Below, in pieces: positions 1-7,149 of a DNA stretch of 64,000 nt (its first letter is position 1; each line of letters starts with the position of its first letter). The stretch covers positions 1,674,001 to 1,738,000 of the forward strand of contig OX244046.1 in NCBI GenBank assembly GCA_945861085.1, in the 5' to 3' direction. The stretch is from Clostridioides difficile_D. Lineage in GTDB: Bacteria; Bacillota; Clostridia; Peptostreptococcales; Peptostreptococcaceae. The position numbers and the translations under genes were made by a program. Under the pieces are notes generated by a model that was given only the letters and a program-made list of their open reading frames with translations, was not told the origin of the DNA and ran no database searches.

Positions 1-336
1 TGAATTAATAACATGTATTATTTCTTCTTCTGTTATAAGAAATTCACATGCCCATTTTAGTGCTTTGTTTTCAGTTTTGTCTATCAAGATTTTATTTTTG
101 TAGCTGTTTTTTGAAGATACATAGTTTCCAACACTGGTAAAATGATGTCCTAATTCTTCTGCTAAGATTTCTATTAGTTTGGCATTGTTTTGTTTTAATG
201 AATTAAGTAATGATATAATCTTTAGTCCTTGTTTGTTTATGTACAATCCTTTTATGTCATCTGCTATTTTGTCAGTATAGTAAATTTTTATCTCTTCATT
301 ATTTGCTAAGTCTAAAAGTGTGTCTAGTTTGTTCAT
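1..336 (-). CDS. ImmA/IrrE-like metallopeptidase, phage immunity region (C-terminus outside window)
   Basis: About 112 codons are visible; the gene runs off the left edge, so the C-terminus is missing here. The ATG follows a GGGAGG ribosome site. Residues 59-65 read AEELGHH, which fits the zinc-binding HExxH motif of the ImmA/IrrE family except that the first His is Glu. ImmA-type proteins cleave or inactivate phage repressors during induction (family knowledge). It sits just downstream of the double-HTH repressor on the same strand, the usual place for such a gene. Whether the altered motif still binds zinc cannot be told from this sequence. Confidence 0.7.
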   Translation of the reverse strand, partial: MNKLDTLLDLANNEEIKIYYTDKIADDIKGLYINKQGLKIISLLNSLKQNNAKLIEILAEELGHHFTSVGNYVSSKNSYKNKILIDKTENKALKWACEFLITEEEIIHVINS

Positions 337-411
337 GTAAACCTCCCTATAAAAAGAATGTATGTGTTACTTTTTTATATATAAAGAGCAGGTGTGAACT
401 GCTCTAAATAT

Positions 412-975
412 TCATTTTTTATACTTATTTATTAAAAATTCAATATAATCATTAAGTTGTTCTTGAGCTTCCTCTGGTAAATCTTTATGAGGATTAACTT
501 TATGTGCAGCTACAGTGTCTATATTATTTTTTAAAATAGACCTACCTAATAAATAATCAGTAGTCACATTAAATATTTCAGCAAGGCTAGATAACATATA
601 AGCATCAGGGACTGTCTTTCCTTGTTCATAATAACCATAAGCACTTTTGGTTAAGTTTAATTTATTTGCAACATCTTCTTGAGTCATATTTTTTTCAGCT
701 CTAAGTTCTTTTAATCTTTTTTGAAATAATGTATTATTACAAGAAGTTTTGCTAGAAATACTGCTTGCTTTATTATCATACCTACCTATTAAATAATCAA
801 CAGTAGTGCCAAAATATTCAGCTAAACTAGATAACATTTCTGGGGTAGGTGTTCTTTTACCCTGTTCATAAAATCCATATGCACTAGTAGTTATGTTAAG
901 ATAGTTGGCAATTTCTTTTTGTATTACACCTTTTTCTTTCCTAAGAAATTTCAATCTATCTGATAAAATGCTCAT
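412..975 (-). CDS. Phage repressor with two tandem HTH_XRE domains
   Basis: The protein has 187 residues. It is an internal duplication: residues about 5-68 and 86-149 are both complete Cro/CI-type helix-turn-helix domains, each ending in a DYLxGR motif and sharing SAYGxYEQGK and MLSSLAE. A short Ser-rich linker separates them and a 38-residue acidic tail follows. The two domains could bind two operator half-sites from one chain. It diverges from the Cro-like gene at 1128, and the 152-base gap between them holds three copies of a 15-base palindrome. It is therefore the likely lysogeny repressor, although other HTH genes nearby compete for that role. The start follows a GAGGAGTGATT ribosome site. 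Confidence 0.75.
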   Translation of the reverse strand: MSILSDRLKFLRKEKGVIQKEIANYLNITTSAYGFYEQGKRTPTPEMLSSLAEYFGTTVDYLIGRYDNKASSISSKTSCNNTLFQKRLKELRAEKNMTQEDVANKLNLTKSAYGYYEQGKTVPDAYMLSSLAEIFNVTTDYLLGRSILKNNIDTVAAHKVNPHKDLPEEAQEQLNDYIEFLINKYKK

Positions 976-1015
976 ATAATCACTCCTCTTAATAAAGTTG
1001 CCTTTATTAAATAAT

Positions 1016-1112
1016 ACAACAAATAGTTGTAAAATGAAATAAAAAAATAAAAAAACTATTTACAAACAACATATAGTTGTGTATTATATAAATATAAACA
1101 ACAAAATGTTGG
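1016..1112. promoter_or_regulatory. Three palindromic operators ACAAC-N5-GTTGT
   Basis: Three copies of a 15-base palindrome lie between the divergent repressor (412-975) and Cro-like gene (1128): 1016-1030, 1066-1080 and 1098-1112, the last with one mismatch in its outer base. Centre-to-centre distances are about 50 and 32 bases. A fourth perfect copy lies at 1317-1331. The placement is that of a lysis/lysogeny operator region. Which HTH protein binds is inference. Confidence 0.65.
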
Positions 1113-1127
1113 CAAGGAGGATATAGC

Positions 1128-1349
1128 TTGAACAATCTAAAGGAACTTAGGACAGAAAGGAATTTAAAGCAAAAAGATGTCGCATTAAAAGTAGGTATAA
1201 CTACTAGTTATTATGGAATGATTGAAAGTGGAACAAGAGTACCAAGTTTAGCAATAGCAATAAAATTATCTAAATGTTTTGGAATATCAATAGAAGAAAT
1301 TTTTTTAAATACAAATACAACAAAATGTTGTTTAAAAGGGAGCAGTTAA
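1128..1349 (+). CDS. Cro-like HTH_XRE regulator
   Basis: This 73-residue protein is a single XRE helix-turn-helix domain (residues 3-60) with the usual recognition-helix pattern around TSYYGMIESG. It starts at TTG with a strong AAGGAGG site eight bases upstream. It is divergent from the double-HTH repressor and preceded by operators, which suggests a Cro or early regulator role. Another copy of the operator lies inside its last codons (1317-1331), so the downstream end may also be regulated. Confidence 0.7.
   Translation: MNNLKELRTERNLKQKDVALKVGITTSYYGMIESGTRVPSLAIAIKLSKCFGISIEEIFLNTNTTKCCLKGSS
1317..1331. promoter_or_regulatory. Fourth ACAAC-N5-GTTGT operator
   Basis: This perfect 15-base palindrome has the same sequence pattern as the operators at 1016-1112. 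It overlaps the 3' end of the Cro-like gene and lies about 20 bases before the antirepressor fragment at 1352. Confidence 0.5.
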
Positions 1350-1351
1350 AT

Positions 1352-1441
1352 ATGAAAGATTTAAAAATAGTAAAAGTTAATAATAAACTAACAACTGACA
1401 GTAGAGATATAGCTCTAATGCTTGAAGAAAGAATTAGATAG
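1352..1441 (+). pseudogene. Rha-type antirepressor N-terminal fragment
   Basis: A 29-codon reading frame with a GGGAGCAG ribosome site ends at a TAG. Its residues (KIVKVNNKLTTDSRDIALMLEE) align with the first 25 residues of the intact Rha-like protein at 2309, which has NKNNRFLVESRDVAKLIEK. Nothing after the stop continues the match clearly. It looks like a truncated second copy of an antirepressor, though a tiny functional peptide cannot be excluded. Confidence 0.5.
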
Positions 1442-1523
1442 TTGGAATCTTTAAGAAATAATATACCTGCTACATAAAACTAATAGTAAGTTAAAGAAGC
1501 AGGCAGTTAATAAATTTTAATAA

Positions 1524-1760
1524 TTAATCAATATCTAAATCTTCAAATAGAGGATTATTAAAAAAATCAATTATTGTTATTTCTAAAGTATCACAAAGTT
1601 TTTTTATGGTGCATATACCTGGATTTTTACTTTTACCTTTTAAAATACTATCTACTGTAGACTGTGTTACTCCAGCTAAAGTACAAAGCTTATTTACTGT
1701 AATATCATTTTCTTTACACAAACCTAATATGCGTTTTGATGTTGCTGTTAATAAGTCCAT
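1524..1760 (-). CDS. HTH_XRE transcriptional regulator
   Basis: This 78-residue protein has one helix-turn-helix domain (residues about 7-65) with TVNKLCTLAGVTQSTVDSIL as the helix pair. It ends with an acidic tail. It is transcribed divergently from the HTH gene at 1911. The 150-base gap carries three AACG-N6-CGTT palindromes and a consensus promoter pointing right, so this pair forms a second bidirectional switch, separate from the one at 976-1127. Confidence 0.65.
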   Translation of the reverse strand: MDLLTATSKRILGLCKENDITVNKLCTLAGVTQSTVDSILKGKSKNPGICTIKKLCDTLEITIIDFFNNPLFEDLDID

Positions 1761-1780
1761 TCTAAAACCTCCTATATTTC

Positions 1781-1890
1781 AACGTTAAATCGTTTAAACA
1801 AATAATAACATATTTTTATGAAAAAAATTAACGATAAAACGTTGACAATGGTAAAAAATGGATATATAATTAAATTAACGATATATAGTT
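1781..1890. promoter_or_regulatory. Second switch: three AACG-N6-CGTT palindromes and a consensus promoter
   Basis: Palindromes lie at 1781-1794, 1830-1843 and 1877-1890; the third has one mismatch. A plus-strand promoter is present with TTGACA at 1842-1847, 17-base spacing and TATAAT at 1865-1870. The middle palindrome overlaps the -35 box and the third lies just after the -10, so an operator-bound protein would block the promoter of the HTH gene at 1911. Confidence 0.65.
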
Positions 1891-1910
1891 AATAAGAGGT
1901 AGGTGATTTA

Positions 1911-2120
1911 ATGTCAATAGGATACAAGCTTAGACATTATAGAAAAAATAATATGCTATCTCAAATGGAATTAAGTAAGATTACAGGAATAGCACAAACA
2001 ACAATAAGTGACTTGGAAAAAGATAAATATATTCCGAAGATAGATACATTGTGTAAGTTAGTCAAAGCTTTAGATGCAGATTTAGTAGAGATAATATATG
2101 AAGGAGGGTTTTATGAATAA
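1911..2120 (+). CDS. HTH_XRE regulator (Cro/CI type)
   Basis: The 69-residue protein is a single XRE domain with YKLRHYRKNNMLSQMELSK and TISDLEKDKYIP, followed by an acidic C-terminus. The ATG has an AGAGGTAGGTG site. A perfect promoter (TTGACA-17-TATAAT) sits 41 bases upstream and overlaps the operator repeats. The downstream small gene at 2113 overlaps its end, so the two are probably co-translated. Confidence 0.7.
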   Translation: MSIGYKLRHYRKNNMLSQMELSKITGIAQTTISDLEKDKYIPKIDTLCKLVKALDADLVEIIYEGGFYE

Positions 2121-2223
2121 TTTAGTAAGAGCAGGAATATTAGAAGAAAATGCAATACTAATAACAAATAATCTAATCGTTGTTAATGAATTAGATAAAA
2201 ATTATAAGAGTGTTTTAAAATGA
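2113..2223 (+). CDS. Small phage protein, unrecognised
   Basis: The 36-residue product overlaps the preceding HTH gene by eight bases and has a strong GAAGGAGGG ribosome site lying inside that gene. No domain is recognisable. The coupling and good ribosome site argue for real translation. It may be an accessory of the upstream regulator. Confidence 0.45.
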   Translation: MNNLVRAGILEENAILITNNLIVVNELDKNYKSVLK

Positions 2224-2308
2224 AATATTAAGATATCTTATTAAACTTGAATTTCAAGCAAATAAAGAAAAGGCATATAAACATAAATAAAAAAGGGAGT
2301 TGGTTAAG

Positions 2309-3112
2309 ATGAATGAGTTAACAATAATCAATAAAAATAATCGATTTTTAGTCGAAAGTAGAGATGTAGCGAAATTAATAGAAAAGAAACATGATAACTT
2401 ATTAAGAGATATAAGAGGATATAAAAGGATCATAGAGGACTCATCAAATTTGAAGAGTCAAGATTTCTTTATAGAAAGTACTTATGTAAATGCTCAAAAT
2501 AAAACTCAACCTTGTTATCTATTGACTAAAAAAGGTTGTGATATGGTTGCTAATAAAATGACTGGGGAAAAAGGCATTATATTTACTGCTATTTATGTGG
2601 CTAAGTTTGATGAAATGGAAAAATATTTAAAAAATGAACCACAACCTAAACTACCAACTACATACAAAGAAGCGTTACAACACCTTATAGAGCAAGTAGA
2701 AGTAAATGAGAAGTTACAATTAGAAGGTAAAATGAAAGACCAAGTAATAAAAGAACTAAAACCAAAGGCAGATTATACAGATATGATACTTAAAAATAAA
2801 GGTCTAGTCACTATAACTCAAATAGCAAAAGACTATGGAATGAGTGGAAAAGAAATGAATAAAATACTTCATGAAAGAGGGATTCAATATAAACAAAGTG
2901 GACAATGGCTTTTATATAAACAATATCAAGGGAAGGGATACACTCATTCAGAAACAATAGACATAACTAGAAGTGATGGAATGACTGATGTAAAAATGAC
3001 AACTAAGTGGACTCAAAAGGGAAGATTGTTTTTATATGATTTATTAAAAGTAAATAACATATTACCAGATATAGAAAAAGAATATAGTTATCAAACTTCA
3101 ATGTTAGGTTAG
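2309..3112 (+). CDS. Rha-family antirepressor with KilA-C-type C-terminus
   Basis: The 267-residue product carries an N-terminal Rha (pRha) domain, residues about 8-105, with SRDVAKLIEKKHDNLLRDI and the YLLTKKGCDMVANKMTGEKG block. A C-terminal ANT/KilA-C type domain follows, residues about 155-265, with ITQIAKDYGMSGKEMNKIL and the TKWTQKGRLFLYDLL ending. Such proteins are phage antirepressors or regulators. ATG 2309 was chosen because GGGAG lies the right distance upstream; a TTG at 2300 is an alternative. A truncated relative lies at 1352. Confidence 0.8.
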   Translation: MNELTIINKNNRFLVESRDVAKLIEKKHDNLLRDIRGYKRIIEDSSNLKSQDFFIESTYVNAQNKTQPCYLLTKKGCDMVANKMTGEKGIIFTAIYVAKFDEMEKYLKNEPQPKLPTTYKEALQHLIEQVEVNEKLQLEGKMKDQVIKELKPKADYTDMILKNKGLVTITQIAKDYGMSGKEMNKILHERGIQYKQSGQWLLYKQYQGKGYTHSETIDITRSDGMTDVKMTTKWTQKGRLFLYDLLKVNNILPDIEKEYSYQTSMLG

Positions 3113-3154
3113 TGATTTAGGAAAACACAGAATATTCAAAAAGGAGTGATTAAA

Positions 3155-3322
3155 TTGGAAAATAAAAAAATAGAAGAAATAAAAAATGCATTAATAGGAG
3201 TGAATCAGACAGAGTGGTCTTTAGTAAAATCTTTTATTGACATGTATTTTAGTAAAAAAGCCGCCAAACTTGAAATTGACGACCTAGATAATTTTGATTT
3301 GTATATAAAACGAAAATTTTAA
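3155..3322 (+). CDS. Small phage protein, unrecognised
   Basis: The 55-residue reading frame begins with TTG after an AAGGAGTGATT ribosome site. The product is helical and charged with a single WSLVKSFIDMYFSKKAAKLEI core and no recognisable domain. Its last four bases overlap the end of the convergent minus-strand gene at 3319. The placement after the antirepressor suggests an early regulatory accessory. Confidence 0.5.
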   Translation: MENKKIEEIKNALIGVNQTEWSLVKSFIDMYFSKKAAKLEIDDLDNFDLYIKRKF

Positions 3323-3558
3323 TTACTAGCAATTTGTATAAAGATTGGATGGATTCTATAGTCAACACCCTTATAGTAAATATGAACATAATCTTGCTGA
3401 TACATAGTATGTTCTTCTTCTTTATTAGAAGGACTCCATACATCAGCACCTTCTTCCCACCATATGTAAGGTGAAGAATGGTTACTACCCATTTTACATT
3501 CTGGGTCATCACATAGATTAACCCAATTACCAGCTAAACAAGCATATATTTTAGTCAT
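3319..3558 (-). CDS. Phage hypothetical protein
   Basis: The 79-residue product is counted from ATG 3558; an upstream in-frame ATG at 3576 would add six residues but has a poorer ribosome site. The sequence is rich in Trp, Tyr and Cys (two Cys near residues 16 and 21) and has no recognised domain. It is the only minus-strand gene in this stretch and is divergent from the HTH gene at 3635. A perfect 14-base palindrome lies in the gap between them. Confidence 0.5.
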   Translation of the reverse strand: MTKIYACLAGNWVNLCDDPECKMGSNHSSPYIWWEEGADVWSPSNKEEEHTMYQQDYVHIYYKGVDYRIHPIFIQIASN

Positions 3559-3583
3559 AATATCACCAACTTTCATATAAATT

Positions 3584-3597
3584 TGGAATATATTCCA
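3584..3597. promoter_or_regulatory. Perfect 14-base palindrome, probable operator
   Basis: TGGAATATATTCCA lies between the divergent genes at 3558 (minus) and 3635 (plus). The position, symmetry and neighbouring HTH gene suggest an operator for that HTH protein. Its sequence differs from the two other operator families in this region. Confidence 0.5.
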
Positions 3598-3634
3598 TAT
3601 TTATATTATACCATGTAGAACTGAGGTGAATCCA

Positions 3635-3832
3635 ATGTTGATAGGCGACAATATAAGCCAAATCCTAAGAAAAAGAGATATAAAACCTTATAAATTAGCA
3701 AAGGAATTAAATATAGATGTAAGTGGTCTATATAAATTGTTGAAGAATAAAAATTCTAATCCAACTATAGATACTCTAATAAAATTAGCTGATTATTTAG
3801 ATATTACATTAGACGAATTAGTTGGAAGATAA
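3635..3832 (+). CDS. HTH_XRE regulator
   Basis: The 65-residue protein is one XRE domain with YKLAKELNIDVSGLYKLLK as the helix-turn-helix and a DITLDELVGR ending. The ATG at 3635 has a GAGGTG site seven bases upstream; an in-frame GTG at 3626 overlaps that site and is less likely. It probably acts on the palindrome at 3584 and controls the following early genes. Confidence 0.65.
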   Translation: MLIGDNISQILRKRDIKPYKLAKELNIDVSGLYKLLKNKNSNPTIDTLIKLADYLDITLDELVGR

Positions 3833-3862
3833 ATAATTGAAAAGAGGGGAGAGAATTTTCAC

Positions 3863-4255
3863 ATGGATATTTCTGAAAGTATAGCAAAACAATTTAGTGA
3901 TAGTTTAAAAAGTTTAATAGAAATAGAGATAAATAAACAAGAAACAGATAGAGTTAAGAGTCAAACTGTTGAACAAAAGGTAAAAGTACTGGAGCCTAAA
4001 GATATAGTTGTTTTAATAAAAAGAGGTTATCCAAACTATTTGATAACAGTAGAAGAAGCAAGGGGAATTTTAAAATTAGATACAGTTTTTATGCGTAGGT
4101 TAGTGAGCACAGGTTTGATAAAATCACTGGCTAGAGGTGATGGTAGAAAAATTTCAAGATATGAAGTTGATGATTTTATTGAAAGAAATCAAGGTAAAAA
4201 CTTGGATGAACTTTTAAAAGCAGCAGAGAGGGGGGATGAAATTGTTAAGCCTTAA
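3863..4255 (+). CDS. Phage DNA-binding protein with excisionase-like winged HTH
   Basis: The 130-residue protein has a charged helical N-terminus. A C-terminal domain of the MerR/excisionase (HTH_17) type follows: YLITVEEARGILKL, MRRLVSTGLIKSL, then GRKISRYEVDDFIERN, matching the helix, helix and basic strand seen in that fold. The protein is longer than a typical Xis. It could bind at the replication region or attachment site; no integrase is in view to support an excision role. It overlaps the next gene by 20 bases. Confidence 0.55.
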   Translation: MDISESIAKQFSDSLKSLIEIEINKQETDRVKSQTVEQKVKVLEPKDIVVLIKRGYPNYLITVEEARGILKLDTVFMRRLVSTGLIKSLARGDGRKISRYEVDDFIERNQGKNLDELLKAAERGDEIVKP

Positions 4256-4385
4256 TACTAATAAGAATAATATAGTAACTCTTAAAAAAGATGGAAAAGT
4301 TATAGCAGACATAGTATTTAAAGATATTAAAACTGGTAAGAAAATATCGGTTGGAATATTAAATAAAAAAGTGCTGGTCAAATAA
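4236..4385 (+). CDS. Small phage protein, unrecognised
   Basis: The 49-residue product starts within the previous gene at an ATG behind GAGGGGGG, a strong ribosome site. It is basic and beta-rich (IVTLKKDGKVIADIVFKDIKTGKKISVGI). The pattern is loosely like a CsrA-type small barrel, but I do not claim that family. Tight overlap suggests co-expression with the HTH_17 protein. Confidence 0.45.
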   Translation: MKLLSLNTNKNNIVTLKKDGKVIADIVFKDIKTGKKISVGILNKKVLVK

Positions 4386-4449
4386 CCAACACACAAAAAA
4401 ATAAAAAATAAAATATAACACAAACAAATTATAGCACAAAAAGAATGGA

Positions 4450-4510
4450 TTTAGAATAGGTAATATAACATTCTAAAAGGTTTAATGTGTAATATAGAAA
4501 TTTAGAATGT
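4450..4510. promoter_or_regulatory. Repeated TTTAGAAT motif with 10-base inverted repeat
   Basis: TTTAGAAT occurs at 4450-4457 and 4501-4508 and inverted at 4470-4477. The last two are part of a perfect 10-base inverted repeat (4468-4477 and 4501-4510) with a 23-base spacer. The repeats lie in the promoter-proximal gap before the recombination genes, so they may be an operator. Confidence 0.35.
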
Positions 4511-4547
4511 AGTTTATATAGATAGTAATAAATTGGGAGGGATTTAA

Positions 4548-4790
4548 ATGGAAGCAGCTAGACTAATAGCAATAGGTCAAATTAAACAAGCAGAAAAAGA
4601 AATATGTAAATTACAAGGTACAAAAAATAATAGTAGTTTAATGTGGTGGGAAGCCGTAAAATTTGCTAGTCAAAATATATTAGAGGGTCTTGAACATGAC
4701 ATTGAGTTAGAAGCTTCTATTGAGTTTAGAGAAGCTATGATGTATCAAGAAGAACTTGAAAAAGATAGACCAATAGATGTCCAGATATAA
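4548..4790 (+). CDS. Early phage hypothetical protein
   Basis: The 80-residue product is helical and acidic, with QIKQAEKEICKLQG and SLMWWEAVKFASQNILEG. No domain is recognisable. The ATG has a GGGAGGG site. It is the first gene of the recombination/replication block and ends just before a small stem (4795-4814). Confidence 0.5.
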   Translation: MEAARLIAIGQIKQAEKEICKLQGTKNNSSLMWWEAVKFASQNILEGLEHDIELEASIEFREAMMYQEELEKDRPIDVQI

Positions 4791-4794
4791 AAAA

Positions 4795-4814
4795 AGAGCC
4801 TTCGCACAGGCTCT
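4795..4814 (+). other. Small stem-loop between early genes
   Basis: A six-base stem AGAGCC/GGCTCT encloses an eight-base loop. No T-run follows on the plus strand, so it is a weak terminator candidate or an mRNA processing or stability element. Confidence 0.3.
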
Positions 4815-4868
4815 AAGTGAAAATAAGTTACAAAAATTATAGCTATATTATAACATAAGGGGGAATAA

Positions 4869-5150
4869 ATGAAAACAAAAAATGAAATAATTAAGGATTT
4901 AGAAGATAGATTATTTTTATTAAGATTTACAACAGTAGATGAAGTAGATTGGGATGTAAAATTTGGACAAATATCAGCATTAGAATCTTGCATAGATAAA
5001 CATAGAAAAGGATGTACTTTGGAACAATTCAAAGAACATTTAGAGGAATACAAATTACAAGGGAACTATGGTGATTATATAGATGGTTTTGTGTCAGTTT
5101 TAGAAAGAAATATTAGAGAAATGGAGGGAGAAATTGATGGAAGTGAATAA
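4869..5150 (+). CDS. Early phage hypothetical protein
   Basis: The 93-residue, mostly helical, acidic protein has no recognised domain. It starts at an ATG after AAGGGGG and overlaps the start of the ERF recombinase by 14 bases, so the two are probably translationally coupled. Similar small proteins of unknown role often precede the annealing protein in Firmicute phages. Confidence 0.5.
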   Translation: MKTKNEIIKDLEDRLFLLRFTTVDEVDWDVKFGQISALESCIDKHRKGCTLEQFKEHLEEYKLQGNYGDYIDGFVSVLERNIREMEGEIDGSE

Positions 5151-5775
5151 TATTTACATAAAATTGATGGATGTAAGAATTAAGTTTAATAAATTAGATA
5201 TAAAAAAGAGTGGTCAAAACAAGTTTGCTAACTTTAAATATTTTGAGTTAGCAGACTTCTTACCTCAAGCAACAGAACTGTTACAAGAAGCTAAATTATG
5301 CCCTATAGTGACCTTTACAAATGATTATGCAACTCTAACATTGATTAATGGAGAAAAACCAACAGAAGAGATAATATTTACTTCTCCAATGAGAGAATTA
5401 CAATTAAAAGGCTCTAATGAGTTACAAGCATTGGGAGGAATTGAAACATATCAGACAAGATATTTGTACATTCAATTATTAAATATTACAGAAAATGATA
5501 CTTTTGATGCTACTAGTGGAAAAGAAGATTATAAAAGAAATGACTTAGGAACTTTCTCTAGTAAAGCAAATGAAAATAATCAAATAAAAATAAGTCAAAA
5601 TCAAATAAAAAGATTGTTTTCAATAGGAAATACAATAGGTAAGGATTCAGATAGGGTAAAAAGTGAAGTGTATTATAAGTTTAATAAAGAAGTTAAGGAT
5701 TTAAGCAAACAGGAATATGACCAGATATGTGTTGGATATGAGAAATTACAAAGGGAAAAAGGAATAATTAAGTAG
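5137..5775 (+). CDS. erf: ERF-family single-strand annealing protein
   Basis: The 212-residue protein has the Essential Recombination Function fold. The N-terminal part (residues about 5-125) contains the family block NKFANFKYFELADFLPQATELL and the later GGIETYQTRYLYIQLLNI. The Lys-rich C-terminal part is more variable. ERF proteins anneal complementary single strands in phage recombination and work with SSB, encoded downstream at 6701. ATG 5137 is preferred over the overlapping TTG 5134 for its distance from GGAGGG. The gene ends directly against the replication gene. Confidence 0.8.
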   Translation: MEVNNIYIKLMDVRIKFNKLDIKKSGQNKFANFKYFELADFLPQATELLQEAKLCPIVTFTNDYATLTLINGEKPTEEIIFTSPMRELQLKGSNELQALGGIETYQTRYLYIQLLNITENDTFDATSGKEDYKRNDLGTFSSKANENNQIKISQNQIKRLFSIGNTIGKDSDRVKSEVYYKFNKEVKDLSKQEYDQICVGYEKLQREKGIIK

Positions 5776-5784
5776 GTGAATTTC

Positions 5785-6681
5785 TTGAAGGACAGAGACA
5801 AAGCAACTATAGAGAAAGGAAATATACTTAGTGATGGGTATGGTCTTTCACCACAATTGGTAGCTAGAGATTCATGGCTAACAACAGGAGCAAGAGCTTT
5901 ATATTTCTATCTATCCAGTTTTGCAGGAGCAAGTGGGACATGTTATCCATCTAGGGATATTATGACTCATGAACTTGGTATAAATAAAGATACTTTTAGT
6001 AAATACCTAAACGAACTAAAGATGAGTGGATATATAAAAGTATATAAAAATAAAACTAGGGAAGGAAGGATGCAAAATAATATATATGAGGTAGTATTTG
6101 ATAGAAGCTATATAGAAAGTCATATATCCATTAGATGTAAGAAAGAAAATAAAAAAAAACCATGTCCGAAAAAAGCAGACATGGAACCATGTCCGAATTT
6201 ACCGGACATGGCTCAACCGGACATGGAAAAGTCGGACACTATAAGTAACAGTATTATAAATAACAGTCTTAAAAGTAGTATGTATATAGAGCAACCTGTG
6301 GATAACTATTTAAAAGAATTTAAGAAACTGTATGAAGAAAATATAGGAGTAGTATATCCAGTTACAGCTGAATGGTTATTAGAAGTATCTAATGAAGTAG
6401 ATATAAGAGTATTTAAAAGAGCTATAGAGATATGTGCTGAAAGAATGAATATGAATTTATCATACTTAAAAGGAATCCTTAAAAAGTGGAAGGATGCAAA
6501 TATAACTACATATGAACAATTAGAATCATATAAATTACAACATGAAAATAAAAAGTCAAAAAAGTCTAATAGTATAGTAAGTAAAAATAAGTTTGCTAAT
6601 TTTGAACAAACATTTACTCAATATAGTAACAAAGAACTAGATGAAATTATAAAGAAAAGCCAAAAGGCTAAATTTAAATAA
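5785..6681 (+). CDS. Replication initiator: HTH_36 plus DnaD-like domain
   Basis: The N-terminal HTH_36 replication-protein domain (residues about 20-110, ARALYFYLSSFAGASGTCYPSRDIM and NKDTFSKYLNELKMSGYI) binds DNA. A short CP-rich linker with repeated Pro-Asp-Met follows. The C-terminal part (about 185-260) resembles DnaD, with FKRAIEICAERMNMNLSYL and LKKWKDANITTYEQL. DnaD-like phage proteins bring in host helicase loaders at the phage origin. TTG 5785 has an AGGTGA site; GTG 5776, immediately after the ERF stop, is the alternative. The length of about 298 residues is usual. Confidence 0.75.
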   Translation: MKDRDKATIEKGNILSDGYGLSPQLVARDSWLTTGARALYFYLSSFAGASGTCYPSRDIMTHELGINKDTFSKYLNELKMSGYIKVYKNKTREGRMQNNIYEVVFDRSYIESHISIRCKKENKKKPCPKKADMEPCPNLPDMAQPDMEKSDTISNSIINNSLKSSMYIEQPVDNYLKEFKKLYEENIGVVYPVTAEWLLEVSNEVDIRVFKRAIEICAERMNMNLSYLKGILKKWKDANITTYEQLESYKLQHENKKSKKSNSIVSKNKFANFEQTFTQYSNKELDEIIKKSQKAKFK

Positions 6682-6700
6682 TAATAGTGGAGGTATTAAA

Positions 6701-7120
6701 ATGAATCAAGTTGTATTAGTTGGGAGATTAACTAGAGACCCAGAACTCAAATACATACCAGGAACAGGTACAGCAGTAGCATCATTTACAATAGCTGTGG
6801 ACAGAAACTATATAAATAAAGAGGGAAAAAGAGATACTGACTTTATACCAATAGAAGTAATAGGTAAATCAGCTGAATATTGTGCAAATTACATAACAAA
6901 AGGGAAGCTAGTAGCATTAGAAGGGAATATAAGAGTTGACAATTATCAAACTCAATCAGGTGAAAAAAGAACATTTACAAAAGTCAGTACAAAATCAGTA
7001 CAATCATTAGAAAGTAAGAGTAAATCGAGTAATTCATATAAAGAGAGTATACAAGATGAAACAATAGGACTAGACCCTCAAGGATTTGAAATTATAGATG
7101 ATAATGAGCTACCATTTTAA
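6701..7120 (+). CDS. ssb: Single-stranded DNA-binding protein
   Basis: The 139-residue protein has a complete OB-fold (residues 1-105) starting MNQVVLVGRLTRDPELKY, with FTIAVDRNY and FIPIEVIGKSAEY. A Ser/Lys-rich linker leads to the acidic tail DDNELPF, the usual docking tip for recombination and repair partners. The ATG lies behind GTGGAGG. It sits with the ERF and DnaD-like genes in the recombination/replication operon. Confidence 0.95.
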   Translation: MNQVVLVGRLTRDPELKYIPGTGTAVASFTIAVDRNYINKEGKRDTDFIPIEVIGKSAEYCANYITKGKLVALEGNIRVDNYQTQSGEKRTFTKVSTKSVQSLESKSKSSNSYKESIQDETIGLDPQGFEIIDDNELPF

Positions 7121-7149
7121 TCTGAAAAAATAAATATGAGGTGAAATAA

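Noticed and set aside
4372..4394. Hairpin GTGCTGGT/ACCAACAC at the end of the 4236 gene as terminator
   Set aside because: One mismatch and no T-run on the plus strand; it was not kept as a terminator.
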